In this document: positions 1-7,327 of the stretch, in pieces
How positions within the stretch are numbered: the first letter of the stretch is position 1
Layout: every line of letters begins with the position of its first letter
Virus record (IMG/VR): IMGVR_UViG_3300025849_000241
Coordinates: 1 to 22,890 of that record
From: a virus
DNA: 22,890 nt
Reading direction: 5' to 3' (one strand)
Notes under the pieces: generated by a model
The model's database searches: none
What the model saw: the letters and a program-made list of their open reading frames with translations, nothing else
What the model was told of the DNA's origin: nothing
Position numbers and translations under genes: made by a program

Positions 1-3
1 TGG

Positions 4-123
4 CCGATTGCCAGCCCGATTGCCAGCCCGATTGCCAGCCCGATTGCCTGGCCGATTGCCAGCCCGATTGCCAGCCCGATTGCCTGGCCGATTGCCAGCC
101 CGCCCGCCTGGCCGCCCGCTTTC
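4..123. repeat. 12-bp GC-rich tandem repeat
   Basis: Ten head-to-tail units of 12 bp. Six are ccgattgccagc, two are ccgattgcctgg, and the last two degenerate (ccgcccgcctgg, ccgcccgctttc). The order of variants (three of the first type, one of the second, two of the first, one of the second, one of the first) suggests a higher-order unit of 36-48 bp. The array probably continues left of the window. Because 12 is a multiple of three it is open in several frames on both strands, giving PARL-type repeats on + and AIGL- or AGNR-type repeats on -, so an open frame here is not evidence of a gene. It is richer in G+C than the genes that follow. The role is unknown. Confidence 0.95.
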
Positions 124-192
124 CAGGCGAAAAGCGCGCCGCGTAAATATCGCCGCACATTGCCCAAACCTATCGCGCCACCCTATCGGCCC

Positions 193-207
193 GCCGGATA
201 TTCCGGC
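193..207. repeat. Small perfect inverted repeat
   Basis: GCCGGA-tat-TCCGGC: a perfect 6-bp stem with a 3-base loop in the leader before terS. It could be a protein-binding dyad or a short hairpin. No T-tract follows, so it is not an intrinsic terminator. Confidence 0.5.
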
Positions 208-373
208 CATGAGCGCGCCTAAAAAGGGGCCGTTTTTAAGCCGTTTTAAGCGCGGTTTGCAATCAAATGGCTTGTCACCCATCCAAACCTATCCCACCCA
301 CTCAAATCGACGTACAATCGCGCGCAAGCGGGTCCTCCGGCAAAGATGCCCTGCGGGTACGCGCGAGGCACGT

Positions 374-401
374 TTGTTTTTTAGTGATAGGAATGTATAT
401 A
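374..401 (+). promoter_or_regulatory. Candidate promoter ahead of terS
   Basis: TTGTTT at 374-379 and TATATA at 396-401 with a 16-bp spacer resemble a sigma70-type promoter. They would place a transcript start some 20-25 bases before the terS ATG. The match is moderate and the region is locally AT-rich, so chance is possible. It is the best-placed promoter candidate for the late operon in the window. Confidence 0.35.
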
Positions 402-431
402 TGGGGGTGTATGAGAAAGGGACTAAGTAAA

Positions 432-905
432 ATGGCAACCATGTCAGATTTGGCAGCACATCTTCAAATGACCACGAAGAGCGTTCAAGAGCTTATAAAT
501 AAAGGTATAATTGAGAAGAAGGAGCGTGGCAAGTACGAGATCGACGCGGTTCGCAAGCAATACATCCTGCATGTCAGAGAAGTCGCTGCTGGCCGAGCAA
601 AGGTTGGCGATCTCGACCTGCAAGAGGAGCGAGCGCGTCTGGCTAAAGAGCAAGCTGACTCCAAGGAAATGGAAAACGCTGTTGAGCGTGGTGATCTTGT
701 GTATATCGAAAATGTAGCTAAACAGTTTGAATTGCAGTTGACCAAGGTTAGAACAAAGTTGTTGGCTGTACCAACAAAGGTTGCACCTGAAGCTCACATT
801 GCTGCAACGGTAAAAGAGGTCCAGAGCTTGATTGAGGCCGAAATAGTAGAGGCACTGAATGAATTGGTCGGATACGATAAAGAAGCAGCAAGCGAAGAAA
901 CTTGA
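432..905 (+). CDS. terS: Terminase small subunit (Nu1-like)
   Basis: A 157-aa DNA-packaging protein that would bind the packaging site and recruit the large terminase. Residues 1-45 look like a winged helix-turn-helix of the lambda Nu1 type (DLAAHLQMTTKSVQELINKG, then a basic KKERGKYE wing). A charged, helix-rich stretch (about 60-95, ERARLAKEQADSKEMENAV) resembles the oligomerisation region of Nu1-type proteins, and a final helical segment follows. The frame is open upstream to 267 with in-frame ATGs at 411 and 441. I chose 432 because AAAGGGA (416-422) sits 9 bases before it and the Nu1-like domain begins there. It overlaps the large-subunit start by 47 bp, which suggests translational coupling. 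Confidence 0.85.
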   Translation: MATMSDLAAHLQMTTKSVQELINKGIIEKKERGKYEIDAVRKQYILHVREVAAGRAKVGDLDLQEERARLAKEQADSKEMENAVERGDLVYIENVAKQFELQLTKVRTKLLAVPTKVAPEAHIAATVKEVQSLIEAEIVEALNELVGYDKEAASEET

Positions 906-2709
906 TTCTTGCTTATCTGCGGCTATCGCTAACGCATTAAGGCCTCCTCCAAAGTTGGAAGTCAGTCAATGGGCTGACAATTACCGACAGCTATCAAGCG
1001 AAAGCTCTGCGGAAGCTGGAAGATGGACGACATCAAGAGCTGAGTATCAACGTGGAATGATGGATTCCGTTTCAGACACGAATATTGAGACAGTTGTGCT
1101 TATGACTGCCGCTCAGATTGGCAAGACAGAGCTGATTAACAATGTTGTCGGTTATCACATCCATCAAGACCCAGCTCCGATGCTTGTTGTGCAGCCAACT
1201 CTTGAGATGGCGCAAACTTGGTCAAAAGACCGTTTATCACCAGCCATCAGGGATACGCCTGTTTTATCTGATAAGATTAGGAATCCAAGGTCGCGCGACA
1301 GTGGTAATACAACTTTGCATAAAGTATTCCCAGGCGGTCATGTCACTGCGTGTGGAGCAAACTCTCCCTCCTCTCTGGCATCTAGGCCATGTCGAATTAT
1401 TCTGTGCGATGAGGTTGATCGCTATCCTTTATCTGCTGGCACTGAGGGTGATCCTGTTTCGCTGGCTAAGAAGAGGTCCGCAACATTTTGGAATCGCAAG
1501 ATTATTATGGTCAGCACGCCAACCGACAAGGGCGCCAGCCGAATTGAGGCGGCGTATGAGGAAAGCGATAAGCGCAGATATTTTGTTCCGTGTCAGGACT
1601 GCGGTGAGCATCAGATATTAAAGTGGGCCAATGTGAAGTGGGAAGAGGGAAAGCCTGCATCGGCTGAATATATCTGCGAGCATTGCGGTAGCTGTTGGAG
1701 CGATGTGAAGCGTTTTGCGGCGATCAGGTATGGCGAATGGCGATCTACGGCTAAAGGTGATGGTAAGACTGCTGGCTTTCACCTTTCGGGCCTTTATTCA
1801 CCTTGGACGCCGATGGAGGATACGGTCAGAGACTTTCTGGCGTCTAAGCGAGACCCAATGCGGCTCAAGACGTGGGTTAACACTTTTTTAGGTGAGACCT
1901 GGGAAGAGCAAGGCGACCGGGTTGATGATATTGACTTGATGGAGCGCCGAGAAGATTGGGGTGATGAGCTTCCGGCAGATGTTCTTATTATGACTGCTGG
2001 CATTGACGTTCAGGATGATCGCTTGGAGGTTGAGGTCGTTGGTTGGGGCAGAGGTGAGGAAAGCTGGTCGATTTCTTACGATACGCTTTATGGAGACCCT
2101 TCAACATCTGAGCTTTGGATTAGGTTAGATAGCTTGTTGCAAAAGACGTTTACGCATCCCTTGCATGGTGAAATGGTGATCCGTTCCTCCTGCATTGACT
2201 CTGGCGGTCATTATACACAGCAGGTTTACAATTATGCGCGGCAAAGGTCTGGCAGGAGGGTATTTGCGATAAAAGGCATCGGCGGTGAGGGGAAGCCTAT
2301 CATTGGTCGGCCAACCAAGAATAACATAGGAAAGATAAACCTTTTCCCAGTGGGTACTGACACTGCCAAGGAATTAGTGTATGCTCGCCTGAAGATGACG
2401 GATGAGGGTGATGGTTACTGCCACTTTCCAGATGATCGAAATGCGGAATATTTCCGTATGTTGACTGCTGAGAAGAAGATCACCAAATACTTTAAGGGGC
2501 GCCCAAAACGCGAGTGGGTTAAGATTAGGCAAAGGAACGAAGCATTGGATTGCAGAGTTTACGCTACCGCCGCATTGGCCGTATTAAACCTGAATATTGA
2601 AGCAGTTTACAAGCAGGCACAAAATAGGGTATTATCCGAACAAACTAAACGTCCGTCTAGGGGTCCAGTAGTACCTAGACGCAGTTCCTTTGTGCATGGG
2701 TACAGATAA
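859..2709 (+). CDS. terL: Terminase large subunit (GpA family)
   Basis: A 616-aa packaging motor ATPase and nuclease, close to lambda gpA (641 aa). It opens with the family hallmark LRPPPKLEVSQWAD near residue 28, then SSAEAGRW. A variant Walker A lies at 84-91 (AAQIGKTE), Walker B at 180-187 (IILCDEVD), and the coupling motif at 217-222 (MVSTPT). Two CxxC pairs (C245/C248 and C273/C276) look like a zinc-binding insert typical of gpA relatives. The nuclease domain has candidate acidic residues D383 (GIDVQDDRLE) and D447 (CIDSGG). The ATG lies inside the terS end, preceded by AGAGG at 848-852 with a 6-base spacer. The stop overlaps the next ATG by one base. All expected motifs are present, so it is probably functional. 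Confidence 0.97.
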   Translation: MNWSDTIKKQQAKKLDSCLSAAIANALRPPPKLEVSQWADNYRQLSSESSAEAGRWTTSRAEYQRGMMDSVSDTNIETVVLMTAAQIGKTELINNVVGYHIHQDPAPMLVVQPTLEMAQTWSKDRLSPAIRDTPVLSDKIRNPRSRDSGNTTLHKVFPGGHVTACGANSPSSLASRPCRIILCDEVDRYPLSAGTEGDPVSLAKKRSATFWNRKIIMVSTPTDKGASRIEAAYEESDKRRYFVPCQDCGEHQILKWANVKWEEGKPASAEYICEHCGSCWSDVKRFAAIRYGEWRSTAKGDGKTAGFHLSGLYSPWTPMEDTVRDFLASKRDPMRLKTWVNTFLGETWEEQGDRVDDIDLMERREDWGDELPADVLIMTAGIDVQDDRLEVEVVGWGRGEESWSISYDTLYGDPSTSELWIRLDSLLQKTFTHPLHGEMVIRSSCIDSGGHYTQQVYNYARQRSGRRVFAIKGIGGEGKPIIGRPTKNNIGKINLFPVGTDTAKELVYARLKMTDEGDGYCHFPDDRNAEYFRMLTAEKKITKYFKGRPKREWVKIRQRNEALDCRVYATAALAVLNLNIEAVYKQAQNRVLSEQTKRPSRGPVVPRRSSFVHGYR

Positions 2710-3296
2710 TGGCTAATCTTTTTGACTCGGATAATGCACCAGAGGGCGAACCTCTCGAAGTTGTTGTAGGTGACTTTCTCCAATGGAAGCGAAGTGATCT
2801 TGTCGCTGACTACCCTTCTGCAACGCATAGTGTTGAATATGTGGCAAGAGTAACGCAGGGCGGAAGTAGCGAAATCAAGTTTGCTGGGGTTGGTAGTGCA
2901 GATTATTATCTGTTCACTGTTGATAGCTCTGTATCTGAGGATTTTGAAGCTGGCTTCTACCATTGGCAGCTTGAGGTCACTGAGACCTCTAGTGGTAATC
3001 GCATTGTTGTGCAGCGCGGTGAGTTTAAGGCTGTGGTTGACCTTGACGTAAACGGCACTGATCCTCGGACGCACTCTGAGGTAATGCTGGACAAGATTGA
3101 AACTATACTTGAAGGCAAAGCTGACAGTGATGTTTCTAATTATAGCATTGCTGGTCGATCTCTAACCAAGATGACTTTTGATGAGTTGATGGTCGCGCGC
3201 GACAGGTATCGTCAAGAGGTCTTAGCTTATCGTAGGAAGCTAAGTATAGAGAGCGGTAAAGCCAGCGGAACAACTGTAAAGGTTAGATTTAGCTAA
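2709..3296 (+). CDS. gpW-like head-tail connector with N-terminal beta domain
   Basis: A 195-aa protein between terL and portal, exactly where lambda has gpW. The C-terminal part (about 120-180) looks like gpW: a helix (EVMLDKIETILEGK), a short beta hairpin with YSIAGRSLTKMT, and a second helix (FDELMVARDRYRQEV). gpW joins the filled head to later connectors. Lambda gpW is only 68 aa. Here about 115 residues of predicted beta sequence precede it (EVVVGDFLQWKRSDL, YYLFTVDSS, GFYHWQLEVTE), resembling Ig-like or BppU-N-type domains. It starts at TAATG, overlapping terL by one base, and ends the same way on the portal. The gpW assignment is by position and pattern; the role of the beta domain is unknown. 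Confidence 0.72.
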   Translation: MANLFDSDNAPEGEPLEVVVGDFLQWKRSDLVADYPSATHSVEYVARVTQGGSSEIKFAGVGSADYYLFTVDSSVSEDFEAGFYHWQLEVTETSSGNRIVVQRGEFKAVVDLDVNGTDPRTHSEVMLDKIETILEGKADSDVSNYSIAGRSLTKMTFDELMVARDRYRQEVLAYRRKLSIESGKASGTTVKVRFS

Positions 3297-4777
3297 TGGG
3301 CATTTTGGACATCTTCAATCGGTCTAAAAAGCCGAAAAGTCGCAGAAACTATGCAGCCGCCAGCAAAGGGCGGCTTTTCGCTGACTTCAACGCAAGTAAT
3401 CGAAGTGCTGATAGTGAAATCTACCCAGTATTGCGCGATTTGCGCAATCGGTCGCGCGACTTGGAGAGAAACAACGAATACATGCGCCGTTATTTGCAGT
3501 TGCTGCGCACGAATGTGGTCGGAGAGGGTGGTATTCGACTACAGATGAAGGCTCGCAATCCAGATGGCGGCATGGACATTGGTGGCAACAATATTGTTGA
3601 GTCTGCCTGGAACGAGTTCTGCCGATACGGTGGCCCGACAGTTGACGGTCAGATGTCTATGATTGACCTGCTAAATCATGTGATAACTGGCGTTGCTAGG
3701 GACGGCGAAGTATTCTTGATGAAGGTTCGCGCGAACTATTTGCGTCAGGGGTATGCTTTGCAGCCCATAGAGCCTGACATGATTGATGAAAGCCACAATG
3801 AGCGGGTCCGTGGCGGCAATCCTATTCGTATGGGTATTGAGATTGATGAGTCCACCCGACGACCAGTTGCTTATCATGTTCTAACGGCTCACCCTGGTGA
3901 TTTCGACTACACTACATTGGCGAATGGTAAGAAGCGCAATCGTGTTCCTGCGGATCGCATGATGCACATCTATCGTCCAGATCGGGCAGATCAGACGCGT
4001 GGCGTTCCTTGGTCAGTTTCCGCTATATCCTCTTTGAAGATGTTACATGGCTACCGCGAGGCTGAATTGGTTGCGGCCCGAGTTGGCGCTGCCAAGATGG
4101 GTTTCTTTACGTCTCCAGCGGGCGATGGCTTTACCGCTGACGATTACGAGGACAACGTAACTCCAATCTATGATGCGGAAGCTGGAACCTTTCATCAGCT
4201 TCCTGCTGGCGTTGACTTCACTGCGTTTGATCCGAGCCACCCTAATTCAGCCTTTGCTGACTTTGAGAAGGCTGTATTGCGTGGGATCGCAGGCGGCTTG
4301 GGTATTAGCTATACGTCTCTGGCGAATGATCTGGAGGGTACTTCATATTCATCTATTCGTCAGGGCGCGCTTGAGGAACGTGATTTCTATCGCACCCTGC
4401 ATCGGTTTATGATTGACCACTTCATTGATCCGTTTTTCCGTGAGTGGCTTGAACATGTAATGGGATTTGGCGTTATTCCGATCTCTGGCACCAATAAGGT
4501 TGCAAAGTTCAGCGCAGGTATTTCTTGGCGGGCGCGTGGCTTCCAGTGGGTTGACCCGCTGAAGGAGATCAATGCGGCTGTTGTTGGCCTGCAAAACGGC
4601 ATTTTGAGCCACACTGACATTGCTTCCAACTATGGCCGAGATGCAGAGGAAACATTTTCGCAGATCAGCCGTGACAAAGAGATGGCCGCTGCTTACAACT
4701 TATCAATGGCTTACGAGCCATTTGGCGATAAGCAGCCTGTCCCAGCGGAGGTTGAGGCAAATGACGAACAAACCTAA
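3296..4777 (+). CDS. Portal protein (lambda gpB family)
   Basis: A 493-aa dodecameric portal that would form the DNA channel at one capsid vertex and dock terminase and connectors. Family signs include an N-terminal basic segment, SRDLERNNEYMRRYLQLLR (about 53-71) followed by NVVGEGG, the DGEVFLMKV block, QPIEPDMID, HIYRPDRADQTRGVPW, and a C-terminal GTSYSSIRQGALEERDFYR block before the crown region. This is the lambda B type (Phage_portal_2), with length close to lambda gpB (533 aa). It overlaps the previous gene by one base (TAATG), and the next gene starts 17 bases before its end. No frame damage is visible. Confidence 0.95.
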   Translation: MGILDIFNRSKKPKSRRNYAAASKGRLFADFNASNRSADSEIYPVLRDLRNRSRDLERNNEYMRRYLQLLRTNVVGEGGIRLQMKARNPDGGMDIGGNNIVESAWNEFCRYGGPTVDGQMSMIDLLNHVITGVARDGEVFLMKVRANYLRQGYALQPIEPDMIDESHNERVRGGNPIRMGIEIDESTRRPVAYHVLTAHPGDFDYTTLANGKKRNRVPADRMMHIYRPDRADQTRGVPWSVSAISSLKMLHGYREAELVAARVGAAKMGFFTSPAGDGFTADDYEDNVTPIYDAEAGTFHQLPAGVDFTAFDPSHPNSAFADFEKAVLRGIAGGLGISYTSLANDLEGTSYSSIRQGALEERDFYRTLHRFMIDHFIDPFFREWLEHVMGFGVIPISGTNKVAKFSAGISWRARGFQWVDPLKEINAAVVGLQNGILSHTDIASNYGRDAEETFSQISRDKEMAAAYNLSMAYEPFGDKQPVPAEVEANDEQT

Positions 4778-7277
4778 TAGTGGCATGGTATCAGAGGCCA
4801 AGAAGGGTTTGGCTTGGCGTAGCGAGTATGGTCGCGGCGGGACTGAGGTTGGCATTGCACGGGCGCGGGACATTTCAAATAGTAAGAACTTGTCTGATGA
4901 TACAGTCAAGCGAATGTATTCTTTTTTCAGCCGACATGAGGTTGATAAGAAGGCTGATGGATTTCGCCCAGGTGAAGATGGTTATCCGTCAAACGGTAGA
5001 ATTGCTTGGGCTTTATGGGGTGGCGACAGCGGCTTTTCTTGGTCGCGCAAGTTAGCTGCTAAAATGGAAAAGGAACGCTCTATGGAAGATTTGGCAAAAT
5101 CTGATATACTGCCCGAAACTACAGAGGGCGAAGAAATGGAAACTGAAGTTAGGGCAGAGCCAGATGGCTTGAGTGTTGGCGATTACGTCCAGTGGGATAG
5201 CTCTGGCGGTTCAGCTTATGGGCGCATAGATCGCATAGAGCGTGACGGCTCAATAAACGTGCCAGACAGTGATTTCACTGTGAATGGTGATGCGGATGAT
5301 CCAGCGGCTTTGATTGAAGTGTACCGCGAAGGCGAGGATGGCTATGAAGCCTCTAGCCGGATGGTGGGGCATCGGTTCTCCACGCTAACTAAAGTGGCTG
5401 AACGTGGTTACAAAGACAAAGAGCGTCACATTGTAAACATTGAGGAAACCGAAAGCACAATCGTCATTACATACGCAAAAGATGACGAAGAGACGACTGA
5501 AGAGCGTTTTGAGCGTGAAGAGATGAAGACGCGCGGCATGATGTTCGACAATAAGGTTGTAAATGAAGAAATGCGGACGGTTCAGATAGCTGTATCCAGC
5601 GAAGAACCTGTTGAGCGTAGCTTTGGAACAGAAATATTAGATCACAATGATCGCAGCATTGACCTTAGCTTTGCTCGATCAGGTACGATGCCTTTGTTGC
5701 TGGATCACGATCCACGTCAGCAGATTGGCGTTGTGGAAAACGTAGACCTTGATGGCTCGGCGCGTAGATTGCGCGCGACAGTTCGTTTCGGAAGGAATGG
5801 GCTTGCCAAAGAGGTCTTCGATGATGTTGTTGATGGTATCAGAAGCAACATTTCGGTTGGCTATCATGTCAACTCAATGGTCGAGGACGGCGAGGCAAGC
5901 TACCGCGTCAATAATTGGCTACCAATGGAAGTTTCGGTTGTATCCATCCCCGCTGACAGGACAGTCGGTGTCGGACGTTCCGCAGCAGAAGCGCCACCCG
6001 CAAAACCCAAAACTGAAACTCGTAATGAGGTAAAGACTATGACAGAAGAAGTCAAAGTTGACGTAGAGGCGGTTCGCGCAGACGCAGCTCGCGCCGCAGC
6101 TAAAGATACAGCAGAAATGTACCGTTTAGCAGCAAAACACAGCAAACGTGACATGGCAGATAAAGCGGTTGCAGAAGGCCGCACACTTGCAGAGTTCCGT
6201 GGTGAACTTTTGGAAGCAATCGGAAATCAGCCACTTGATACGCAAGAGATTGGCCTTACAAAAAGCGAAGTTCGTGACTTCTCTTTGATGAAGGCAGTTC
6301 GTGCGATGGCAAACCCAACTGACCGCAACGCCCAGCGCGATGCAGAGTTTGAGTTTGAAGCATCACGCGAAGCGGCACAGCGTGCAGGCATTGACCCACA
6401 AGGTCTATATTTGCCACACGACGTTTTGCGCTCTTGGAACCAACGTGATCTGAACACATCGAATGACAGCGCATTGGTTGCAGAAGCATACCGTGGCGGT
6501 GATTTCATTGATGTACTTCGCAACGCATCATCCGTGATGCAAGCTGGTGCAACAATGCTGACAGGTCTTTCCGGCGACGTAAAAATCCCGAAAAAGACTG
6601 CTGCTTCATCTGGTGCATGGATTGCAACTGAAGGTGGCGCGTCTACTGAAAGCGAGCCAACATTCGGTCAGGTAACAATGTCACCTAAGACTGTTGGTGC
6701 GTTCACAGACATCACTCGTTTGATGATGATGCAGTCCAGCTTGGACATCGAGAGCCTTGTGCGTAATGACCTTTCAACAGGCATCGCATTGGCTATCGAC
6801 AACGGTGCGCTTCAAGGTTCAGGTTCCTCTGGTCAGCCAACAGGTATCAAGAACACATCAGGCATTAACGCTCCGACTTCTTTCGCCGCAGCTAACCCAA
6901 CTTTTGCTGAAGTTGTTGCGATGGAAACTGCGGTTGCAGAAGATAATGCTTTGATGGGCAACTTGGCCTATATCCTGCCAGCGTCTATGCTGGGTGCGTT
7001 GAAAACAACTGCAAAAGACACTGGCTCCGGCTTGTTTGTTGCAGATGGCAACCAGCTCAACGGTTATAATGCAATCGTATCAAATCAGGTTACTGCTGGT
7101 GATCTGTACTTTGGTAACTTTGCTGACTTGTTGATTGGTATGTATGGCGGCTTGGACATCACAGTTGATCCATACACAGCATCAACATCCGGCACCGTTC
7201 GTATTGTTGCATTGCAAACTTGTGACGTAGCAGTACGTCACGCAGTGAGCTTCGCACTTAATAACGACGGCGCATAA
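4761..7277 (+). CDS. Fused prohead protease and major capsid protein
   Basis: An 838-aa polyprotein. Residues 1-105 form a conserved phage domain (KKGLAWRSEYGRGGTEVG, YPSNGRIAWALWGGD). Residues 137-212 look like a small Tudor/DUF2945-like barrel (VGDYVQWDSSGG to GHRFSTLTKV). Residues 255-405 are an HK97-type (U35) prohead protease with candidate catalytic H316 (LLLDHDP) and S365 (SNISVGYHV), and conserved E390 and D399. About 427-495 is a charged, helix-rich scaffold/delta-like segment, and about 498-838 is an HK97-fold major capsid protein (TKSEVRDFSLMKAVRAM, LSGDVKIPKK, SPKTVGAFTDITRLMMMQSS, LQGSGSSGQPTGI, YILPASML). The ATG at 4761 has GCGGAGG at 4745-4751. The frame is open back to 4620 but that part lies inside the portal. 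Protease-capsid fusions are known in other phages. The shell must be freed by cleavage near 427-500 or made separately from 6039. Confidence 0.93.
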   Translation: MTNKPNSGMVSEAKKGLAWRSEYGRGGTEVGIARARDISNSKNLSDDTVKRMYSFFSRHEVDKKADGFRPGEDGYPSNGRIAWALWGGDSGFSWSRKLAAKMEKERSMEDLAKSDILPETTEGEEMETEVRAEPDGLSVGDYVQWDSSGGSAYGRIDRIERDGSINVPDSDFTVNGDADDPAALIEVYREGEDGYEASSRMVGHRFSTLTKVAERGYKDKERHIVNIEETESTIVITYAKDDEETTEERFEREEMKTRGMMFDNKVVNEEMRTVQIAVSSEEPVERSFGTEILDHNDRSIDLSFARSGTMPLLLDHDPRQQIGVVENVDLDGSARRLRATVRFGRNGLAKEVFDDVVDGIRSNISVGYHVNSMVEDGEASYRVNNWLPMEVSVVSIPADRTVGVGRSAAEAPPAKPKTETRNEVKTMTEEVKVDVEAVRADAARAAAKDTAEMYRLAAKHSKRDMADKAVAEGRTLAEFRGELLEAIGNQPLDTQEIGLTKSEVRDFSLMKAVRAMANPTDRNAQRDAEFEFEASREAAQRAGIDPQGLYLPHDVLRSWNQRDLNTSNDSALVAEAYRGGDFIDVLRNASSVMQAGATMLTGLSGDVKIPKKTAASSGAWIATEGGASTESEPTFGQVTMSPKTVGAFTDITRLMMMQSSLDIESLVRNDLSTGIALAIDNGALQGSGSSGQPTGIKNTSGINAPTSFAAANPTFAEVVAMETAVAEDNALMGNLAYILPASMLGALKTTAKDTGSGLFVADGNQLNGYNAIVSNQVTAGDLYFGNFADLLIGMYGGLDITVDPYTASTSGTVRIVALQTCDVAVRHAVSFALNNDGA
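6039..7277 (+). CDS. Possible separate major capsid protein from internal start
   Basis: An in-frame ATG at 6039 (residue 427 of the fusion) is preceded by GAGGTAA (6027-6033) with 5 bases between, a good ribosome-binding site. It opens exactly at the helix-rich delta region and would yield 412 aa, a normal size for an HK97-type capsid protein with its scaffold domain (HK97 gp5 is 385 aa). From here to the stop all 20 arginines I counted use CGT or CGC, whereas 4761-6038 freely uses AGA, AGG, CGA and CGG. This suggests selection for high expression restricted to this part. The separate product is inference; the fused product would also be made from 4761. Confidence 0.5.
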   Translation: MTEEVKVDVEAVRADAARAAAKDTAEMYRLAAKHSKRDMADKAVAEGRTLAEFRGELLEAIGNQPLDTQEIGLTKSEVRDFSLMKAVRAMANPTDRNAQRDAEFEFEASREAAQRAGIDPQGLYLPHDVLRSWNQRDLNTSNDSALVAEAYRGGDFIDVLRNASSVMQAGATMLTGLSGDVKIPKKTAASSGAWIATEGGASTESEPTFGQVTMSPKTVGAFTDITRLMMMQSSLDIESLVRNDLSTGIALAIDNGALQGSGSSGQPTGIKNTSGINAPTSFAAANPTFAEVVAMETAVAEDNALMGNLAYILPASMLGALKTTAKDTGSGLFVADGNQLNGYNAIVSNQVTAGDLYFGNFADLLIGMYGGLDITVDPYTASTSGTVRIVALQTCDVAVRHAVSFALNNDGA

Positions 7278-7286
7278 TGCTTACTT

Positions 7287-7321
7287 GGGGCGGCTTAAAG
7301 GCCGCCCCCTCTAACGGGGGG
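7287..7321 (+). promoter_or_regulatory. Overlapping hairpins between capsid gene and next ribosome site
   Basis: GGGGCGGC (7287-7294) and GCCGCCCC (7301-7308) form a perfect 8-bp stem with loop TTAAAG. The 3' arm also offers CCCCC (7305-7309), which can pair with GGGGG inside 7316-7321, the purine run that would be the ribosome-binding site of the gene at 7328. The two hairpins exclude one another. No T-run follows, so simple intrinsic termination is unlikely. An mRNA-end stabiliser, pausing site or translation switch separating abundant capsid synthesis from connector synthesis is plausible but inferred. Confidence 0.55.
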
Positions 7322-7327
7322 TCAAAA

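Larger units (their letters stand above)
124..431. other. Gene-poor leader upstream of terS
   Basis: About 300 bases without a gene I can support. It contains an inverted repeat at 193-207, several short A/T and G/C tracts (231-250), and a candidate promoter at 374-401. In lambda-like phages the cos site lies just upstream of the small terminase gene, so this is where a packaging site would be expected. I cannot recognise cosN or binding-site repeats by eye. An ATG-initiated minus-strand frame starts near 209 and stays open to the left edge, but it consists mostly of repeat-encoded sequence and is not called. Confidence 0.5.

Noticed and set aside
4-123. CRISPR array
   Set aside because: Units are 12 bp and contiguous with no spacers.
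1-209. Minus-strand ORF running off the left edge (MAGISGGPIGW start)
   Set aside because: More than half is repeat-encoded, two minus-strand frames are open through the array for the same reason, and no convincing ribosome site is seen. Only sequence to the left could rescue it.
8-430. 140-codon open frame on + through the left repeat
   Set aside because: It begins at a TTG within the 12-bp array, consists of repeat-encoded PARL units and then low-complexity basic sequence, has no ribosome site, and overlaps the terS start. The openness is a product of repeat period.
4620-4760. Longer N-terminus for the protease-capsid fusion
   Set aside because: It lies inside the portal gene, starts without a ribosome site, and the conserved domain begins after ATG 4761, which has GCGGAGG upstream.
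5900-6523. Minus-strand ORFs antisense to the capsid region
   Set aside because: They arise from codon bias of the + strand gene, have no ribosome sites, and look unlike known proteins. The same holds for the minus-strand frames at 13941-14447 and 15354-15845 opposite the repetitive gpJ-like gene.
7287-7308. Rho-independent terminator after the capsid gene
   Set aside because: The stem is strong but followed by CCTCTAACGGGGGG with no T-tract, so intrinsic termination is unlikely.
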